Counted from the stretch's first letter, positions 1 through 7,398 are shown. The stretch is DNA of 8,711 nucleotides from Caryophanales bacterium UBA7642 (GCA_002483745.1 DLIM01000025.1:88687-97397), one strand, 5' to 3'. Numbers and translations: made by a program. Notes: generated by a model from the sequence alone, not told the origin.

Positions 1-2559
1 GATGAACAAAAATATACGTCCCGAGTGATTGATGCTATCAACACCGGTGTAAATATTACTAAGGAAAATCATTTGCCTTCATTTGATGTTCCGGAACTTT
101 TACGTGCTTTATATGATCAGGAAGATTCCTTCTATGTAAATATCTTAAAGAAGCTAGAAATTGATCCAAAGATTGTTTCTCAAAAGATCGATAATTTTAT
201 CAACAGCAGTGTCAAAACCACTTCCACTGATGAGCCTGACTCTTCCGCTGACGTGAAGAATATTCTTTATAATTCCACGAAATACCAAAAAGAAATGTCT
301 GATGACTATATGTCAGTAGAGCATTTGCTTCTTGCCCAATTTGATAATAAGCATTCTTTGATTGAACAGCTAAAGTCAATTAATAACTATGACTTTAAGT
401 CTTTCAAGAAAGCCATTGAATCGATCAGAGGCGGTAATCATGTTACTACCGATAATCCCGAAGCCCAATATGAGGCATTAAAGAAATATGGTCGTGACTT
501 AGTTCAGGAAGTAGCAGCTGGAAAAATCGATCCGGTCATCGGCAGAGATAATGAAATCAGACGGGTGATGGAAATCCTTTCACGTAAATCGAAGAATAAC
601 CCTGTCTTAATTGGTGACCCTGGTGTTGGTAAAACCGCTGTTGTTGAAGGATTAGCTTGGAGAATCTTTAAAGGTGATGTTCCTGAATCTTTAAAGGATA
701 AGACTATATGGGAGCTTGATGTCGGCTCTTTGATTGCCGGAGCTAAATACCGCGGTGAATTTGAGCAAAGATTAAAAGCCGTCATGAAAGAAGTTTCTGA
801 CTCTAATGGCAGAATTATTCTTTTCATCGATGAAATTCATACCTTGATTGGTGCTGGCGCTGGAGGCGATTCGTCTCTTGATGCTGCTAATATCCTTAAG
901 CCAATGCTCGCCCGTGGTGAGCTCCATTGTATTGGTGCCACTACTATCAACGAATACCGTAAATACATCGAGAAAGATGCCGCTTTTGCAAGAAGAATGC
1001 AGAAGGTCATGATTGATGAACCTACTGTAGATGATTCTATTGCTATCTTAAGAGGTATTAAGGACCGTTATGAACAGCATCATGGTGTGGAAATCACTGA
1101 TGATGCCGTTATTGCGGCTGTCACTCTTTCCAAGCGTTATATCACTGATCGTTTCTTACCTGATAAGGCCATTGATTTAATCGATGAAGCCTGTGCTAAG
1201 GTAAGAATGCAAATCGATACAATGCCTGAAGAACTGGATGAAGTATCTAGAAAACTGATGCAGCTTCAAATTGAAAAAGTATCTCTCAAGAATGATGAAA
1301 CCGATACGGCAAAGAAGCGTCTTGCTGATATGGAAAAAGATATCTCCGAATTAGAAGAGAAGAAAAATGTCCTAACTGCCAAATGGAAAGCCGAAAAAGG
1401 TGAAGCCGAAAAGCAGAAAGAAATCAAGAAGAAACTGGATATTTCGAAGCTGAATTTAGAAAAAGCTATGCAGGAAGCTGATTATCTGGCTGCTGCTAAG
1501 CTTCAAAATCAGGATATTCCTGAACTGACCAAAGCTTTGAAGAAAGCCACGGAAGAGACGGCTAACAATTCTATGGTCTCTGATGTCGTCACTGAAGAAA
1601 CGGTTGCCGAAGTTGTCTCTAGTTGGACTGGCATACCTGTTAGCAAACTCACTAAGAGTGAAAGCCAGAAGATTCTTGGCTTAAAAGATGAATTGGCTAA
1701 ACGAGTAATCGGTCAGGATGAAGCTTTGACTCAAATTTCTAACTCCATCATCCGAAGCCGTGCTGGCTTATCTGATCAAAACCGTCCTATCGGTAGCTTC
1801 TTGTTCTTAGGTCCCACTGGTGTTGGTAAGACAGAAGTTGCTAAGGCTTTAGCTGAACAGCTCTTTGATTCCGAAAAGCAGATTGTAAGAATTGATATGT
1901 CTGAGTATATGGAAAAGGAATCCGTTTCCCGTCTAGTTGGCGCTGCTCCTGGCTATGTCGGCTATGAGGAAGGCGGTCAACTTACCGAAGCCGTTAGAAG
2001 AAAGCCTTATTCTATAGTCCTCTTTGATGAAATCGAAAAAGCTCACCCTGATGTCTTCAATATCCTATTACAAGTCCTAGATGATGGGCGTCTAACTGAT
2101 TCACAGGGAAGAACTATTGATTTTACTAATACGATAATCATCATGACTTCTAACCTCGGAAGTGAATATTTGCTTCAAGGCAATACCCAAGCCAATCGTG
2201 ATCTAGTCACGAATCTCCTTAAGAAATCCTTCCGACCTGAGTTCTTGAACCGTATTGATGAAATCGTCATGTTTAACTCTTTAACTGAAGGCGTCGTTGA
2301 TCAGATTGTTGAAAAGTTCCTGAACCAACTAAAATACCGCCTAAACGAAAAAGGTGTCGCTTTCACTTATGATAGCAAGGCTGTAAAATTCATCCATAAG
2401 AATTCCTATGATCAAATTTACGGTGCTAGACCGATACGAAGATACATTCAGAACCACGTAGAAACCCCTATCGCTACTAAGCTAATTGAAGGTAGTATCC
2501 TCCATTCTGTTGATATGACAAGCGATGGCAAGAACCTAATTATTACCGGTGATAAGTAA
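1..2559 (+). CDS. clpB: ClpB, ATP-dependent protein disaggregase (5' end cut by window edge)
   Basis: This is a Hsp100 AAA+ chaperone that threads aggregated proteins through a hexamer pore in the cytoplasm, normally working with DnaK. Frame 1 is open from base 1, and the first visible residues ([13 protein letters not shown]) align with about residue 2 of known ClpB, so the true start lies just outside the window; the GTG at 25 is an internal Val. Of 852 visible residues, 1-145 are the N domain. AAA-1 has Walker A GDPGVGKT (205-212), a pore-loop Tyr in KYRGEFE (about 250) and Walker B FIDEIH (275-280). A long, charged coiled-coil middle domain spans about 403-527. AAA-2 has Walker A GPTGVGKT (604-611), pore loop GYVGYEEGG (about 651-659) and Walker B LFDEIE (674-679). 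The long middle domain and the absence of a ClpP-docking IGF/LGF loop after NLGS separate it from ClpC/ClpA. The promoter, and any CIRCE or CtsR site, is out of view. Confidence 0.97.
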   Translation, partial: DEQKYTSRVIDAINTGVNITKENHLPSFDVPELLRALYDQEDSFYVNILKKLEIDPKIVSQKIDNFINSSVKTTSTDEPDSSADVKNILYNSTKYQKEMSDDYMSVEHLLLAQFDNKHSLIEQLKSINNYDFKSFKKAIESIRGGNHVTTDNPEAQYEALKKYGRDLVQEVAAGKIDPVIGRDNEIRRVMEILSRKSKNNPVLIGDPGVGKTAVVEGLAWRIFKGDVPESLKDKTIWELDVGSLIAGAKYRGEFEQRLKAVMKEVSDSNGRIILFIDEIHTLIGAGAGGDSSLDAANILKPMLARGELHCIGATTINEYRKYIEKDAAFARRMQKVMIDEPTVDDSIAILRGIKDRYEQHHGVEITDDAVIAAVTLSKRYITDRFLPDKAIDLIDEACAKVRMQIDTMPEELDEVSRKLMQLQIEKVSLKNDETDTAKKRLADMEKDISELEEKKNVLTAKWKAEKGEAEKQKEIKKKLDISKLNLEKAMQEADYLAAAKLQNQDIPELTKALKKATEETANNSMVSDVVTEETVAEVVSSWTGIPVSKLTKSESQKILGLKDELAKRVIGQDEALTQISNSIIRSRAGLSDQNRPIGSFLFLGPTGVGKTEVAKALAEQLFDSEKQIVRIDMSEYMEKESVSRLVGAAPGYVGYEEGGQLTEAVRRKPYSIVLFDEIEKAHPDVFNILLQVLDDGRLTDSQGRTIDFTNTIIIMTSNLGSEYLLQGNTQANRDLVTNLLKKSFRPEFLNRIDEIVMFNSLTEGVVDQIVEKFLNQLKYRLNEKGVAFTYDSKAVKFIHKNSYDQIYGARPIRRYIQNHVETPIATKLIEGSILHSVDMTSDGKNLIITGDK

Positions 2560-2568
2560 ATAAAAGAA

Positions 2569-2603
2569 AGAGAACTAAGGCTAAGACCTCAGTTCTCTTT
2601 TTT
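2569..2603. terminator. Bidirectional intrinsic terminator between convergent clpB and nth
   Basis: The arms 2569-2580 (AGAGAACTAAGG) and 2587-2598 (CCTCAGTTCTCT) form a 12-bp stem with one A/C mismatch around a 6-nt loop. On the plus strand it is followed by a six-T run ending at 2603, and on the minus strand by a T-rich tract (complement of 2558-2568). It starts 10 nt after the clpB stop. The nth stop codon (2589-2591) and its last codons lie inside the right arm, so one hairpin can end both convergent transcripts. Confidence 0.88.
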
Positions 2604-3245
2604 ACTATTCTTTTTGAAGAAATTGCAGTAATCCCTCACCGGGCAGTTTAAGCAATCAGGTTTCTTAGCTTTACAGAAGGTCCTTCCTAGAAGAATCAGC
2701 CTCTGATGAAGATGAATGTTAGCTTCCTCTTTAAAAACCTTCTCTAAGGCGATTTCAGTCTTCTTGGGGTCAAGTCTATTACTGACAAGTCCCATGCGGT
2801 GAGAGATGCGATAAACGTGGGTATCGACCGGAATTAAAGGATAATCATAGAGTTCGCCTAAGACTACACCAGATGTTTTAAAGCCCACACCTGGAAGTTT
2901 CATCAGTTCTTCCCGATCTTGAGGAAGTTTTCCATGATATTGATTAATTAAAATGCTAGCTGTCTGAAGAATATGTTTGACCTTGGTGTTACTTAGTCCG
3001 ACACTTTTGACACACGTTAAAATACCGTCTTTGTTTTTATCATTGTAATCTAAAAGATTAGGGTATTTTTTAAATAAAACCGAAGTAGCCTGATTAACTG
3101 AAGCATCGGTTGCCTGAGCTGAGAGGATAACAGCAAAAAGGAATTCATAATCCTTATTGGCTTTATGGTTAAGAAAAGTATGAGTAGAAGGAAAAGCTTC
3201 ATTCAAAAGAAGAACAATCTTTTCGGCCTGACTACTTGTCACCAT
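2589..3245 (-). CDS. nth: Endonuclease III (DNA glycosylase/AP lyase)
   Basis: Nth removes oxidised pyrimidines from DNA and nicks the abasic site in base-excision repair. The 218-residue product has the usual family length (about 210-220). It shows the helix-hairpin-helix LPGVGFKT (117-124) with the catalytic Lys at 123, the catalytic Asp at 141 in VDTHVYR, and a C-terminal 4Fe-4S loop with spacing C-x6-C-x2-C-x5-C at Cys191, 198, 201 and 207. I chose the ATG at 3245, which overlaps the dnaD end by 14 nt. A longer reading from 3365 adds 40 residues read out of frame through dnaD, with no similarity to Nth. No strong ribosome binding site precedes the ATG, so translation is probably coupled to dnaD. 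The dnaD-nth pairing is the arrangement known in Bacillus subtilis. The gene ends in TGA inside the terminator shared with clpB. Confidence 0.95.
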   Translation of the reverse strand: MVTSSQAEKIVLLLNEAFPSTHTFLNHKANKDYEFLFAVILSAQATDASVNQATSVLFKKYPNLLDYNDKNKDGILTCVKSVGLSNTKVKHILQTASILINQYHGKLPQDREELMKLPGVGFKTSGVVLGELYDYPLIPVDTHVYRISHRMGLVSNRLDPKKTEIALEKVFKEEANIHLHQRLILLGRTFCKAKKPDCLNCPVRDYCNFFKKNSKKEN

Positions 3246-3888
3246 GATAGGTCCAGTCAGCATTGTTGAAAAGATCACGGAGTTCTTCTTTCTTCCTGGT
3301 CTCTTCATTGACAGTAGAGACACCGATGTCTTTACGTCCTTGGCTTCTTTCCATTTCAAGAACAAACTTATCAGCTGACTTAAAGGAAATATGTCCGGAT
3401 TTGCCCATAGCCTTTTGGCAAGCTTCTTTAATCATGCCTTCATCAGCCCCTTCTTGTAGCCATCTAGTTACCGTATCCTTCTCAATAGGCGAAAGCATTC
3501 CGCCATTAAGCTCTTCTAAGGAAGAATAAAGAGAAGAAGAAACGGAATCAACATCTTTGCCTTCCTTGCTCTTTAAGACGGCATCTTTGATAACATCTTT
3601 AAAGATACGGTCTTTGAAATCATCTAAAGAACTGTAAATATTAGTTCCGTTCTGAACAACATTGATATATTTCTTTGAGATCAGCTTGGAAAGAGATTGA
3701 TCAACGTCTTCCCTTGAAGCCTTCATGTAGGCACCTAAAATATCACAGGTTAGAAGAGTCTTAGGTTCTTGAATCAGAATGTTATCAGAAACGAAAATTA
3801 CCATGACATCTAATTCATCAAGGTCATAAGAAAGGTATTTTTTAACTAGAATATTCTTCCAGTCTAGATCAGTCTTTGAGATATTCAT
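3232..3888 (-). CDS. dnaD: DnaD-family replication initiation/primosome protein
   Basis: DnaD binds DNA and DnaA and helps recruit the replicative helicase at the origin and at restart sites in low-GC Gram-positives. The 218-residue product has an N-terminal region of winged-helix type (about 1-90, including CDILGAYMKASREDVDQSL, which resembles the helix-turn-helix part), a variable linker, and a C-terminal DnaD domain at about 118-185. The stretch LSPIEKDTVTRWLQEG (132-147) and the following helices match B. subtilis DnaD as I recall it (LSPLECETLAIW...). The conserved YxxxIxxW motif is degenerate: the aligned positions near 170-178 read S, F and M. The start is an ATG with GGAGG 7 nt upstream and an extended -10 promoter just before it. 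Its downstream partner nth supports the assignment. Identity as DnaD rather than another member of the DnaD/DnaB-like family is likely but rests on one domain. Confidence 0.85.
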   Translation of the reverse strand: MNISKTDLDWKNILVKKYLSYDLDELDVMVIFVSDNILIQEPKTLLTCDILGAYMKASREDVDQSLSKLISKKYINVVQNGTNIYSSLDDFKDRIFKDVIKDAVLKSKEGKDVDSVSSSLYSSLEELNGGMLSPIEKDTVTRWLQEGADEGMIKEACQKAMGKSGHISFKSADKFVLEMERSQGRKDIGVSTVNEETRKKEELRDLFNNADWTYHGDK

Positions 3889-3895
3889 TTGCTTG

Positions 3896-3900
3896 CCTCC
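3896..3900 (-). promoter_or_regulatory. Shine-Dalgarno of dnaD
   Basis: GGAGG on the minus strand, 7 nt before the dnaD ATG (3888-3886). It is the clearest ribosome binding site in the window and fixes that start. Confidence 0.9.
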
Positions 3901-3908
3901 ACATTGAG

Positions 3909-3917
3909 ATTATAGCA
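3909..3917 (-). promoter_or_regulatory. Extended -10 promoter of dnaD-nth
   Basis: On the minus strand TGCTATAAT is a perfect -10 hexamer (3914-3909) with the TGn extension. No good -35 hexamer is found 16-18 nt upstream, as is usual for extended -10 promoters. Transcription would start near 3902, giving a leader of about 14 nt that begins just before the Shine-Dalgarno. The 80-nt gap after the preceding gene holds only this promoter, the ribosome binding site and a weak CCC/GGG hairpin near 3923-3946. Confidence 0.75.
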
Positions 3918-3967
3918 CTTAAACCCGAAAGCTTTATGGGTGTTGCTCAAGATTATATAACCTTCGC

Positions 3968-4645
3968 CTATTCTTCGAAACTTGGCCCTAAAGAGAGCTC
4001 ATTAACGAGCTTTTTACGTGAAGAAGCTGGGCATTTTTTGATTTCTTCTTTTATCTTTTGAGGAAGAAGTTCAGATATATGCTTTTTCTCTTTGCGGATA
4101 GCATGTTTGAGCTTTCTGGAAAAATCAAAACCTAATTCGTAAGAAAAGCGATAAGCACGTAGTATTCGAAGGGGATCATCCTTTAATCTTCGACGATTAT
4201 TTCCAATTAGACAAAGCTTCTTTTTTGTAAGGTCCTTAATTCCATGCTTAGTTGGATCAATTACATTGAAATTGTAATCAACATACAAAGAATTGATTGT
4301 AAAGTCCCTCCTTTTATAGTCTTCATAAAGGGATTTCACGAAAGCAACTTTGCTAGGATGCCTATGGTCTTTATAATCAGTTTCTTTTCTAAAAGTAGCA
4401 ACAGTGACTTTTATATCGCCTAACTTAAAAGAGACTGTTCCGAACTTTTTAAAATATAAGCCATAAGGAAAAAGCGAAAAAACATGTTCGGAAGAAAGTG
4501 GTGTAGCTATATCTAAGTCAGAAGTCTCACGATTAAGCAAGGTATCCCGAACAAAGCCACCCACTAAATAGACATTTTCTTTTCCTAGTTTTTCCTGAAT
4601 TAGGCCAAAAGCTTGTAAAAATTTAGATTTTAAGGCAATTTTCAT
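3968..4645 (-). CDS. cca: Short class II tRNA nucleotidyltransferase (CCA-adding enzyme family), lacking body and tail domains
   Basis: Enzymes of this family add CCA, CC or A to tRNA 3' ends, or poly(A) to RNA. The 225 residues contain the catalytic head: VGGFVRD (28-34), the metal-binding pair Asp43/Asp45 in SDLDIAT, the flexible-loop region RKETDYKDHRHP (86-97), motif B RRDFTINSL (112-120), and the nucleotide-selecting motif as DDPLRILRAYRF (156-167). The last is usually E-D-x-x-R, and here the first position is Asp. The protein stops about 55 residues later, soon after the neck, whereas bacterial CCA enzymes are usually about 380-450 residues with tRNA-binding body and tail helices. The 80 nt after the TAG hold the dnaD promoter and no leftover coding sequence, so this looks like a settled short form and not a recent frameshift. 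The ATG at 4645 directly follows the hup terminator and has no normally spaced ribosome binding site. Family is sure; whether it adds CCA, part of it, or A tails is not. Confidence 0.82.
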   Translation of the reverse strand: MKIALKSKFLQAFGLIQEKLGKENVYLVGGFVRDTLLNRETSDLDIATPLSSEHVFSLFPYGLYFKKFGTVSFKLGDIKVTVATFRKETDYKDHRHPSKVAFVKSLYEDYKRRDFTINSLYVDYNFNVIDPTKHGIKDLTKKKLCLIGNNRRRLKDDPLRILRAYRFSYELGFDFSRKLKHAIRKEKKHISELLPQKIKEEIKKCPASSRKKLVNELSLGPSFEE

Positions 4646-4676
4646 AAAAAATGCCGTCTTTTTTTAAGACGGCATT
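4646..4676 (-). terminator. Intrinsic terminator of hup, abutting the cca start codon
   Basis: On the minus strand an 11-bp perfect stem (4676-4666 with 4660-4650, core ATGCCGTCTT) closes an AAAAA loop and runs into six Ts (4651-4646, the first two also pairing in the stem). The next base is the A of the cca ATG. It lies 20 nt past the hup stop codon and is the strongest hairpin in the window. cca has no visible promoter of its own, so it probably depends on readthrough of this terminator. Confidence 0.9.
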
Positions 4677-4695
4677 CCTTTTTAAGACCAGTTAA

Positions 4696-5001
4696 TTACT
4701 TAGCGTTAACAAGATCTTTGAGGGTCTTGGAAGGTTTGAACTTAACAGCCTTGGAAGCCGGAATGTTGATCTTTTCAGCAGTGTTGGACGGATTGACGCC
4801 AACTCTGGCCGGACGATCGACAAGAGCGAATGAACCGAAACCAGCAACCTTGACAGTGCCATAGTCAGGATCAACTAATCCCTTGGCAATGCTAGCAAAA
4901 ATGAGTTCGACTGCTTTTAAAGCCTCACCCTTCTGCATACGTCCATCCTTAGCTAACTGCTCAGCAAGATCTTCCTTTGTAATAGGTTTTTTATCAGCCA
5001 T
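4696..5001 (-). CDS. hup: HU-family DNA-binding protein
   Basis: HU is a small basic dimer that bends and compacts chromosomal DNA. The 101-residue product is slightly longer than typical HU (about 90). It has the two N-terminal helices (TKEDLAEQLAKDGRMQKGEA, 8-27), the turn GFGSF at 54-58, and the DNA-gripping beta arm with Arg63, Arg66, Gly68, Asn70 and Pro71 (RPARVGVNP), followed by the conserved end KAVKFKPSKTLKDLVN. The ATG at 5001 is preceded by only a modest GGTAGG-type ribosome binding site. It has its own promoter and a strong terminator, which fits a highly expressed single-gene transcript. The position after gpsA matches B. subtilis, where hbs lies near gpsA. The symbol hup is used for the HU family; IHF is unlikely in this lineage. 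Confidence 0.95.
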   Translation of the reverse strand: MADKKPITKEDLAEQLAKDGRMQKGEALKAVELIFASIAKGLVDPDYGTVKVAGFGSFALVDRPARVGVNPSNTAEKINIPASKAVKFKPSKTLKDLVNAK

Positions 5002-5029
5002 TTGAATTTACCTACCTTTCTCTACCAAA

Positions 5030-5058
5030 AAGATAGCACATCAAGGGCAAAATTGCAA
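5030..5058 (-). promoter_or_regulatory. Promoter of hup
   Basis: On the minus strand the -35 TTGCAA (5058-5053, 4 of 6 matches to consensus) is 17 nt from the -10 TATCTT (5035-5030), which carries the TGn extension (TGC, 5038-5036). Transcription would start near 5023, about 20 nt before the hup ATG. The -35 sits in the centre of a perfect palindrome at 5049-5062. Confidence 0.75.
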
Positions 5059-5062
5059 TTTT
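5049..5062. repeat. 14-bp perfect palindrome over the hup -35
   Basis: AAAATTGCAATTTT is self-complementary over all 14 bases. It lies between the gpsA stop and hup and covers the -35 hexamer. It could be an operator. As an RNA hairpin it would be weak and have almost no loop, so it is a poor terminator for gpsA. AT-rich palindromes of this size can also occur by chance. Confidence 0.5.
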
Positions 5063-5071
5063 TAATATGGC

Positions 5072-6067
5072 TTATTCAGCCTTTAGTTCACGTGCCATTA
5101 GTGATGAAAGGGTGACACTGGGAATAGCGCTTTCAAAGAGAATCTGATAAATAGAATTAACTATTGGCATATCGATTTTAAGTTTCTTAGCAACCATGGT
5201 AGCATACTTGGAAGTATAGACGCCTTCAACAGTGGTTTTGTTGCTTTTTAGAACTTCAAAAGCATTATTTGATTGACCAATTTGATATCCTATGCTGAAA
5301 TTACGTGACTTCATTGAATTACATGTAAGAAGCAGGTCTCCGATACCAGTCAAACCATAGAAGGTGGATTTCTTTCCGCCCATTGCTATTCCGAACCGTA
5401 CCATCTCGGTTAGACCTCTGGTAACTAAAGCAGCACGGGCATTTTCCCCTTCTCCTAAGCCTATTAGCATACCAGCACCAATGGCTAAAACATTTTTTAA
5501 AGCTGAGGAGCATTCCGAGCCGATAACATCTGTGTTGGTATAAACTCTAAAAGTAGGACCGGAAAGCTCTTTTTGAACAAACTTAGCTTCCTTTTCTTCT
5601 TCTGAGACAGCTGTAACACAAGTAACTAAATCCTGAATCACTTCGGCAGCATAACTAGGTCCGATTAAGGTTACTATCGGATAAATCATGTTGGGATTCA
5701 GCTCTTCTTTGAGGACTAAGGACAATCGCTCAAAGGAAGTAGGATCAAAGCCTTTAGCGGTAGAGATAATATGGACACGCTTTTTTAAAAGAGGATTAAC
5801 GATGCGGCTAAGATCTCGGTAGCTTTTGCTAGGTATAGAAAAAAGAAGGATATCCGAATCAGCAACAGCAAAACTTAAATCATCACTGAAAGTGAGGTTG
5901 TTAGGCAAGGTGACATCAGGGAAAACAGGCGTATTCTTATGGATAGTATTGATATCCTCATGCCCTTTGCCAAGATGACCATACATCACTACTTCGTTTC
6001 CCTTAAGGGCAAATAGCCTAGCTAGGCTAGTTCCCCAAGCACCACAACCTAAGACTGCAACTTTCAT
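5072..6067 (-). CDS. gpsA: NAD(P)H-dependent glycerol-3-phosphate dehydrogenase
   Basis: GpsA reduces dihydroxyacetone phosphate to sn-glycerol 3-phosphate in the cytoplasm, the first step towards membrane phospholipids. The 331 residues match the family length (about 330-345). The N-terminal Rossmann fold starts with VAVLGCGAWGTSLA, whose G7-x-G9-x-x-G12 binds the dinucleotide. Further marks are STAKG with Lys105, GPSYAAE (136-142), ALKNVLAIGAG with the catalytic Lys191, the TRGLTEM segment (217-223), and GLTGIGDLLLTC (238-249) followed by SRN at 254-256. The ATG overlaps the der stop as ATGA (6067-6064), with an AGGA ribosome binding site 8 nt upstream inside der, so translation is probably coupled. 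No clear terminator follows before the hup promoter, so some transcripts may continue into hup. Confidence 0.97.
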   Translation of the reverse strand: MKVAVLGCGAWGTSLARLFALKGNEVVMYGHLGKGHEDINTIHKNTPVFPDVTLPNNLTFSDDLSFAVADSDILLFSIPSKSYRDLSRIVNPLLKKRVHIISTAKGFDPTSFERLSLVLKEELNPNMIYPIVTLIGPSYAAEVIQDLVTCVTAVSEEEKEAKFVQKELSGPTFRVYTNTDVIGSECSSALKNVLAIGAGMLIGLGEGENARAALVTRGLTEMVRFGIAMGGKKSTFYGLTGIGDLLLTCNSMKSRNFSIGYQIGQSNNAFEVLKSNKTTVEGVYTSKYATMVAKKLKIDMPIVNSIYQILFESAIPSVTLSSLMARELKAE

Positions 6068-7398
6068 TTTTCCATTCCTGGTATTCCGCTCCTTTTACCG
6101 CGGATAACTAAATTGATGGGGCAATCTGTGAAGCCGAAGCGTTCACGGATGACATTTTCCAAATAACGCTTGTAGGAGAAATGGAAGTAATTCGGGTTAT
6201 TGCAGAAGATAATGAAAGTCGGCGGGACATCATCAGTCTGAGTGCAGTAGGAGATACGTAATCTTCCGCCATTGAAGTCTGGGGCTTCATTATCCATCTG
6301 GGCTTTAAGGATTACCGAGTTAAGCAGATTAGAAGGTACCTTTTTGTGAATAGTAGTATTTACCGCATCCAAAGCCTGGAATATTTTCTGAACATTCGTA
6401 CCGGTTAAAGCTGAGCAATAGACAATCGGAGCATAATCAAGGAACTTGAAGTATTCCTTAATCATCTGGGAGAATTTCTTCTGGTCATCCATCTCATGAG
6501 TATGAAGATCCCATTTATTGACAACAATAATCACCGGCTTGTTATTCTCAGTTGCATAATTAGAAACATGCATATCCTGATTAACAAGACCTTCAGAGGC
6601 ATCAATCAAAAGAAGTATAATGTCTGCTCTTTTAGCAGCATCGGCACTTCTGATGACGGAATACTTATCTAAGTCGAGGTCGACCTTGCCAGGCTTTCTA
6701 ATGCCAGCGGTATCGATCATGACATAATTCTTGCCTTCTTTGGTGAACTGTATATCAACAGAGTCTCTGGTAGTTCCGCTTAAAGGTGAAACAATGACTC
6801 GATCATAGCCGATAATCTTATTGGCTAAAGAAGATTTACCGACATTCGGTCTTCCTAAAAGAGCGAAAGTCAAAGCTCCTTCATAAGGATTAGCAGGCTT
6901 CTTAGGCAAAGTCTTGATGACAGCATCAAGCATATCTCCTAAGCCTAAGCCGTGTTCGGCAGATACAGCAAATGGATTGCCAAAGCCTAAAGAGTAGAAT
7001 TCGTAACTATTGCCAATCAGGGTAGAATCATCAATCTTGTTAACAATCAAGAAGACTTTCTTCTTGACGGGATAAAGCTTTTTGGCGACATATAAATCAT
7101 TATTAGTTAAGCCAGCTCTGCCATCCACGACAAAAAGAATAGCATCAGCTTCTTGGATAGCTAATTCTACCTGGGCCTGAACTTCTTTCTGGAACGGAAT
7201 ATTCTCACCCGTGATACCGCCAGTATCAATCAAAGTGAATTCCTTATCCAGCCAATGACCAGTACCATAGTTTCTATCCCTGGTGATACCAAACTCTTTA
7301 CCCGTAATCTCTTTACGGGAATCAGTAAGGTGGTTGAAGAGAGTGGACTTTCCAGAGCTAGGTGAGCCGACTAATACTACTTTTCCATAGTTTTCCAT
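6064..7398 (-). CDS. der: Ribosome-assembly GTPase Der (EngA), two tandem G domains
   Basis: Der is an essential GTPase for maturation of the 50S ribosomal subunit. The 444 residues show two complete GTPase domains and a C-terminal KH-like domain. Domain 1 has a P-loop GSPSSGKS (11-18), DTGG (58-61), NKID (120-123) and SAE (146-148). Domain 2 has GRPNVGKS (182-189), DTAG (229-232), NKWD (294-297) and SAL (329-331). The KH-like part runs from about 352 to the end and includes GGRLRISY and the closing IRGKRSG. The first P-loop departs from the usual GRPNVGKS but keeps the essential G-x4-GKS. The ATG at 7398 lies inside the end of cmk (22-nt overlap) without a strong ribosome binding site, so coupling to cmk is likely. 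Its TGA stop overlaps the gpsA ATG. Confidence 0.97.
   Translation of the reverse strand: MENYGKVVLVGSPSSGKSTLFNHLTDSRKEITGKEFGITRDRNYGTGHWLDKEFTLIDTGGITGENIPFQKEVQAQVELAIQEADAILFVVDGRAGLTNNDLYVAKKLYPVKKKVFLIVNKIDDSTLIGNSYEFYSLGFGNPFAVSAEHGLGLGDMLDAVIKTLPKKPANPYEGALTFALLGRPNVGKSSLANKIIGYDRVIVSPLSGTTRDSVDIQFTKEGKNYVMIDTAGIRKPGKVDLDLDKYSVIRSADAAKRADIILLLIDASEGLVNQDMHVSNYATENNKPVIIVVNKWDLHTHEMDDQKKFSQMIKEYFKFLDYAPIVYCSALTGTNVQKIFQALDAVNTTIHKKVPSNLLNSVILKAQMDNEAPDFNGGRLRISYCTQTDDVPPTFIIFCNNPNYFHFSYKRYLENVIRERFGFTDCPINLVIRGKRSGIPGMEK

Noticed and set aside
25..27. GTG at 25 as the clpB start
   Set aside because: The frame is open to base 1 and the residues before the GTG match the conserved ClpB N terminus.
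504..827. 107-residue open frame on the minus strand inside clpB
   Set aside because: It lies opposite the conserved first ATPase domain of clpB, has no ribosome binding site I can see and no recognisable protein features; it is a frame shadow.
3246..3365. N-terminal extension of nth by 40 residues
   Set aside because: It reads through dnaD in another frame, has no resemblance to Nth, and the ATG at 3245 gives the usual family length.
3263..3529. 88-residue open frame on the plus strand opposite dnaD
   Set aside because: Antisense to a conserved gene, with composition explained by the dnaD codons; no independent support.
3923..3946. Possible terminator of cca on the minus strand (CCC/GGG arms with an AAAGCTTT loop)
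   Set aside because: The stem is about 4 bp with no T-run after it; too weak to call.
3876..4061. 61-residue plus-strand frame that could look like a small gene between dnaD and cca
   Set aside because: It overlaps both gene ends and the dnaD promoter and has no ribosome binding site.
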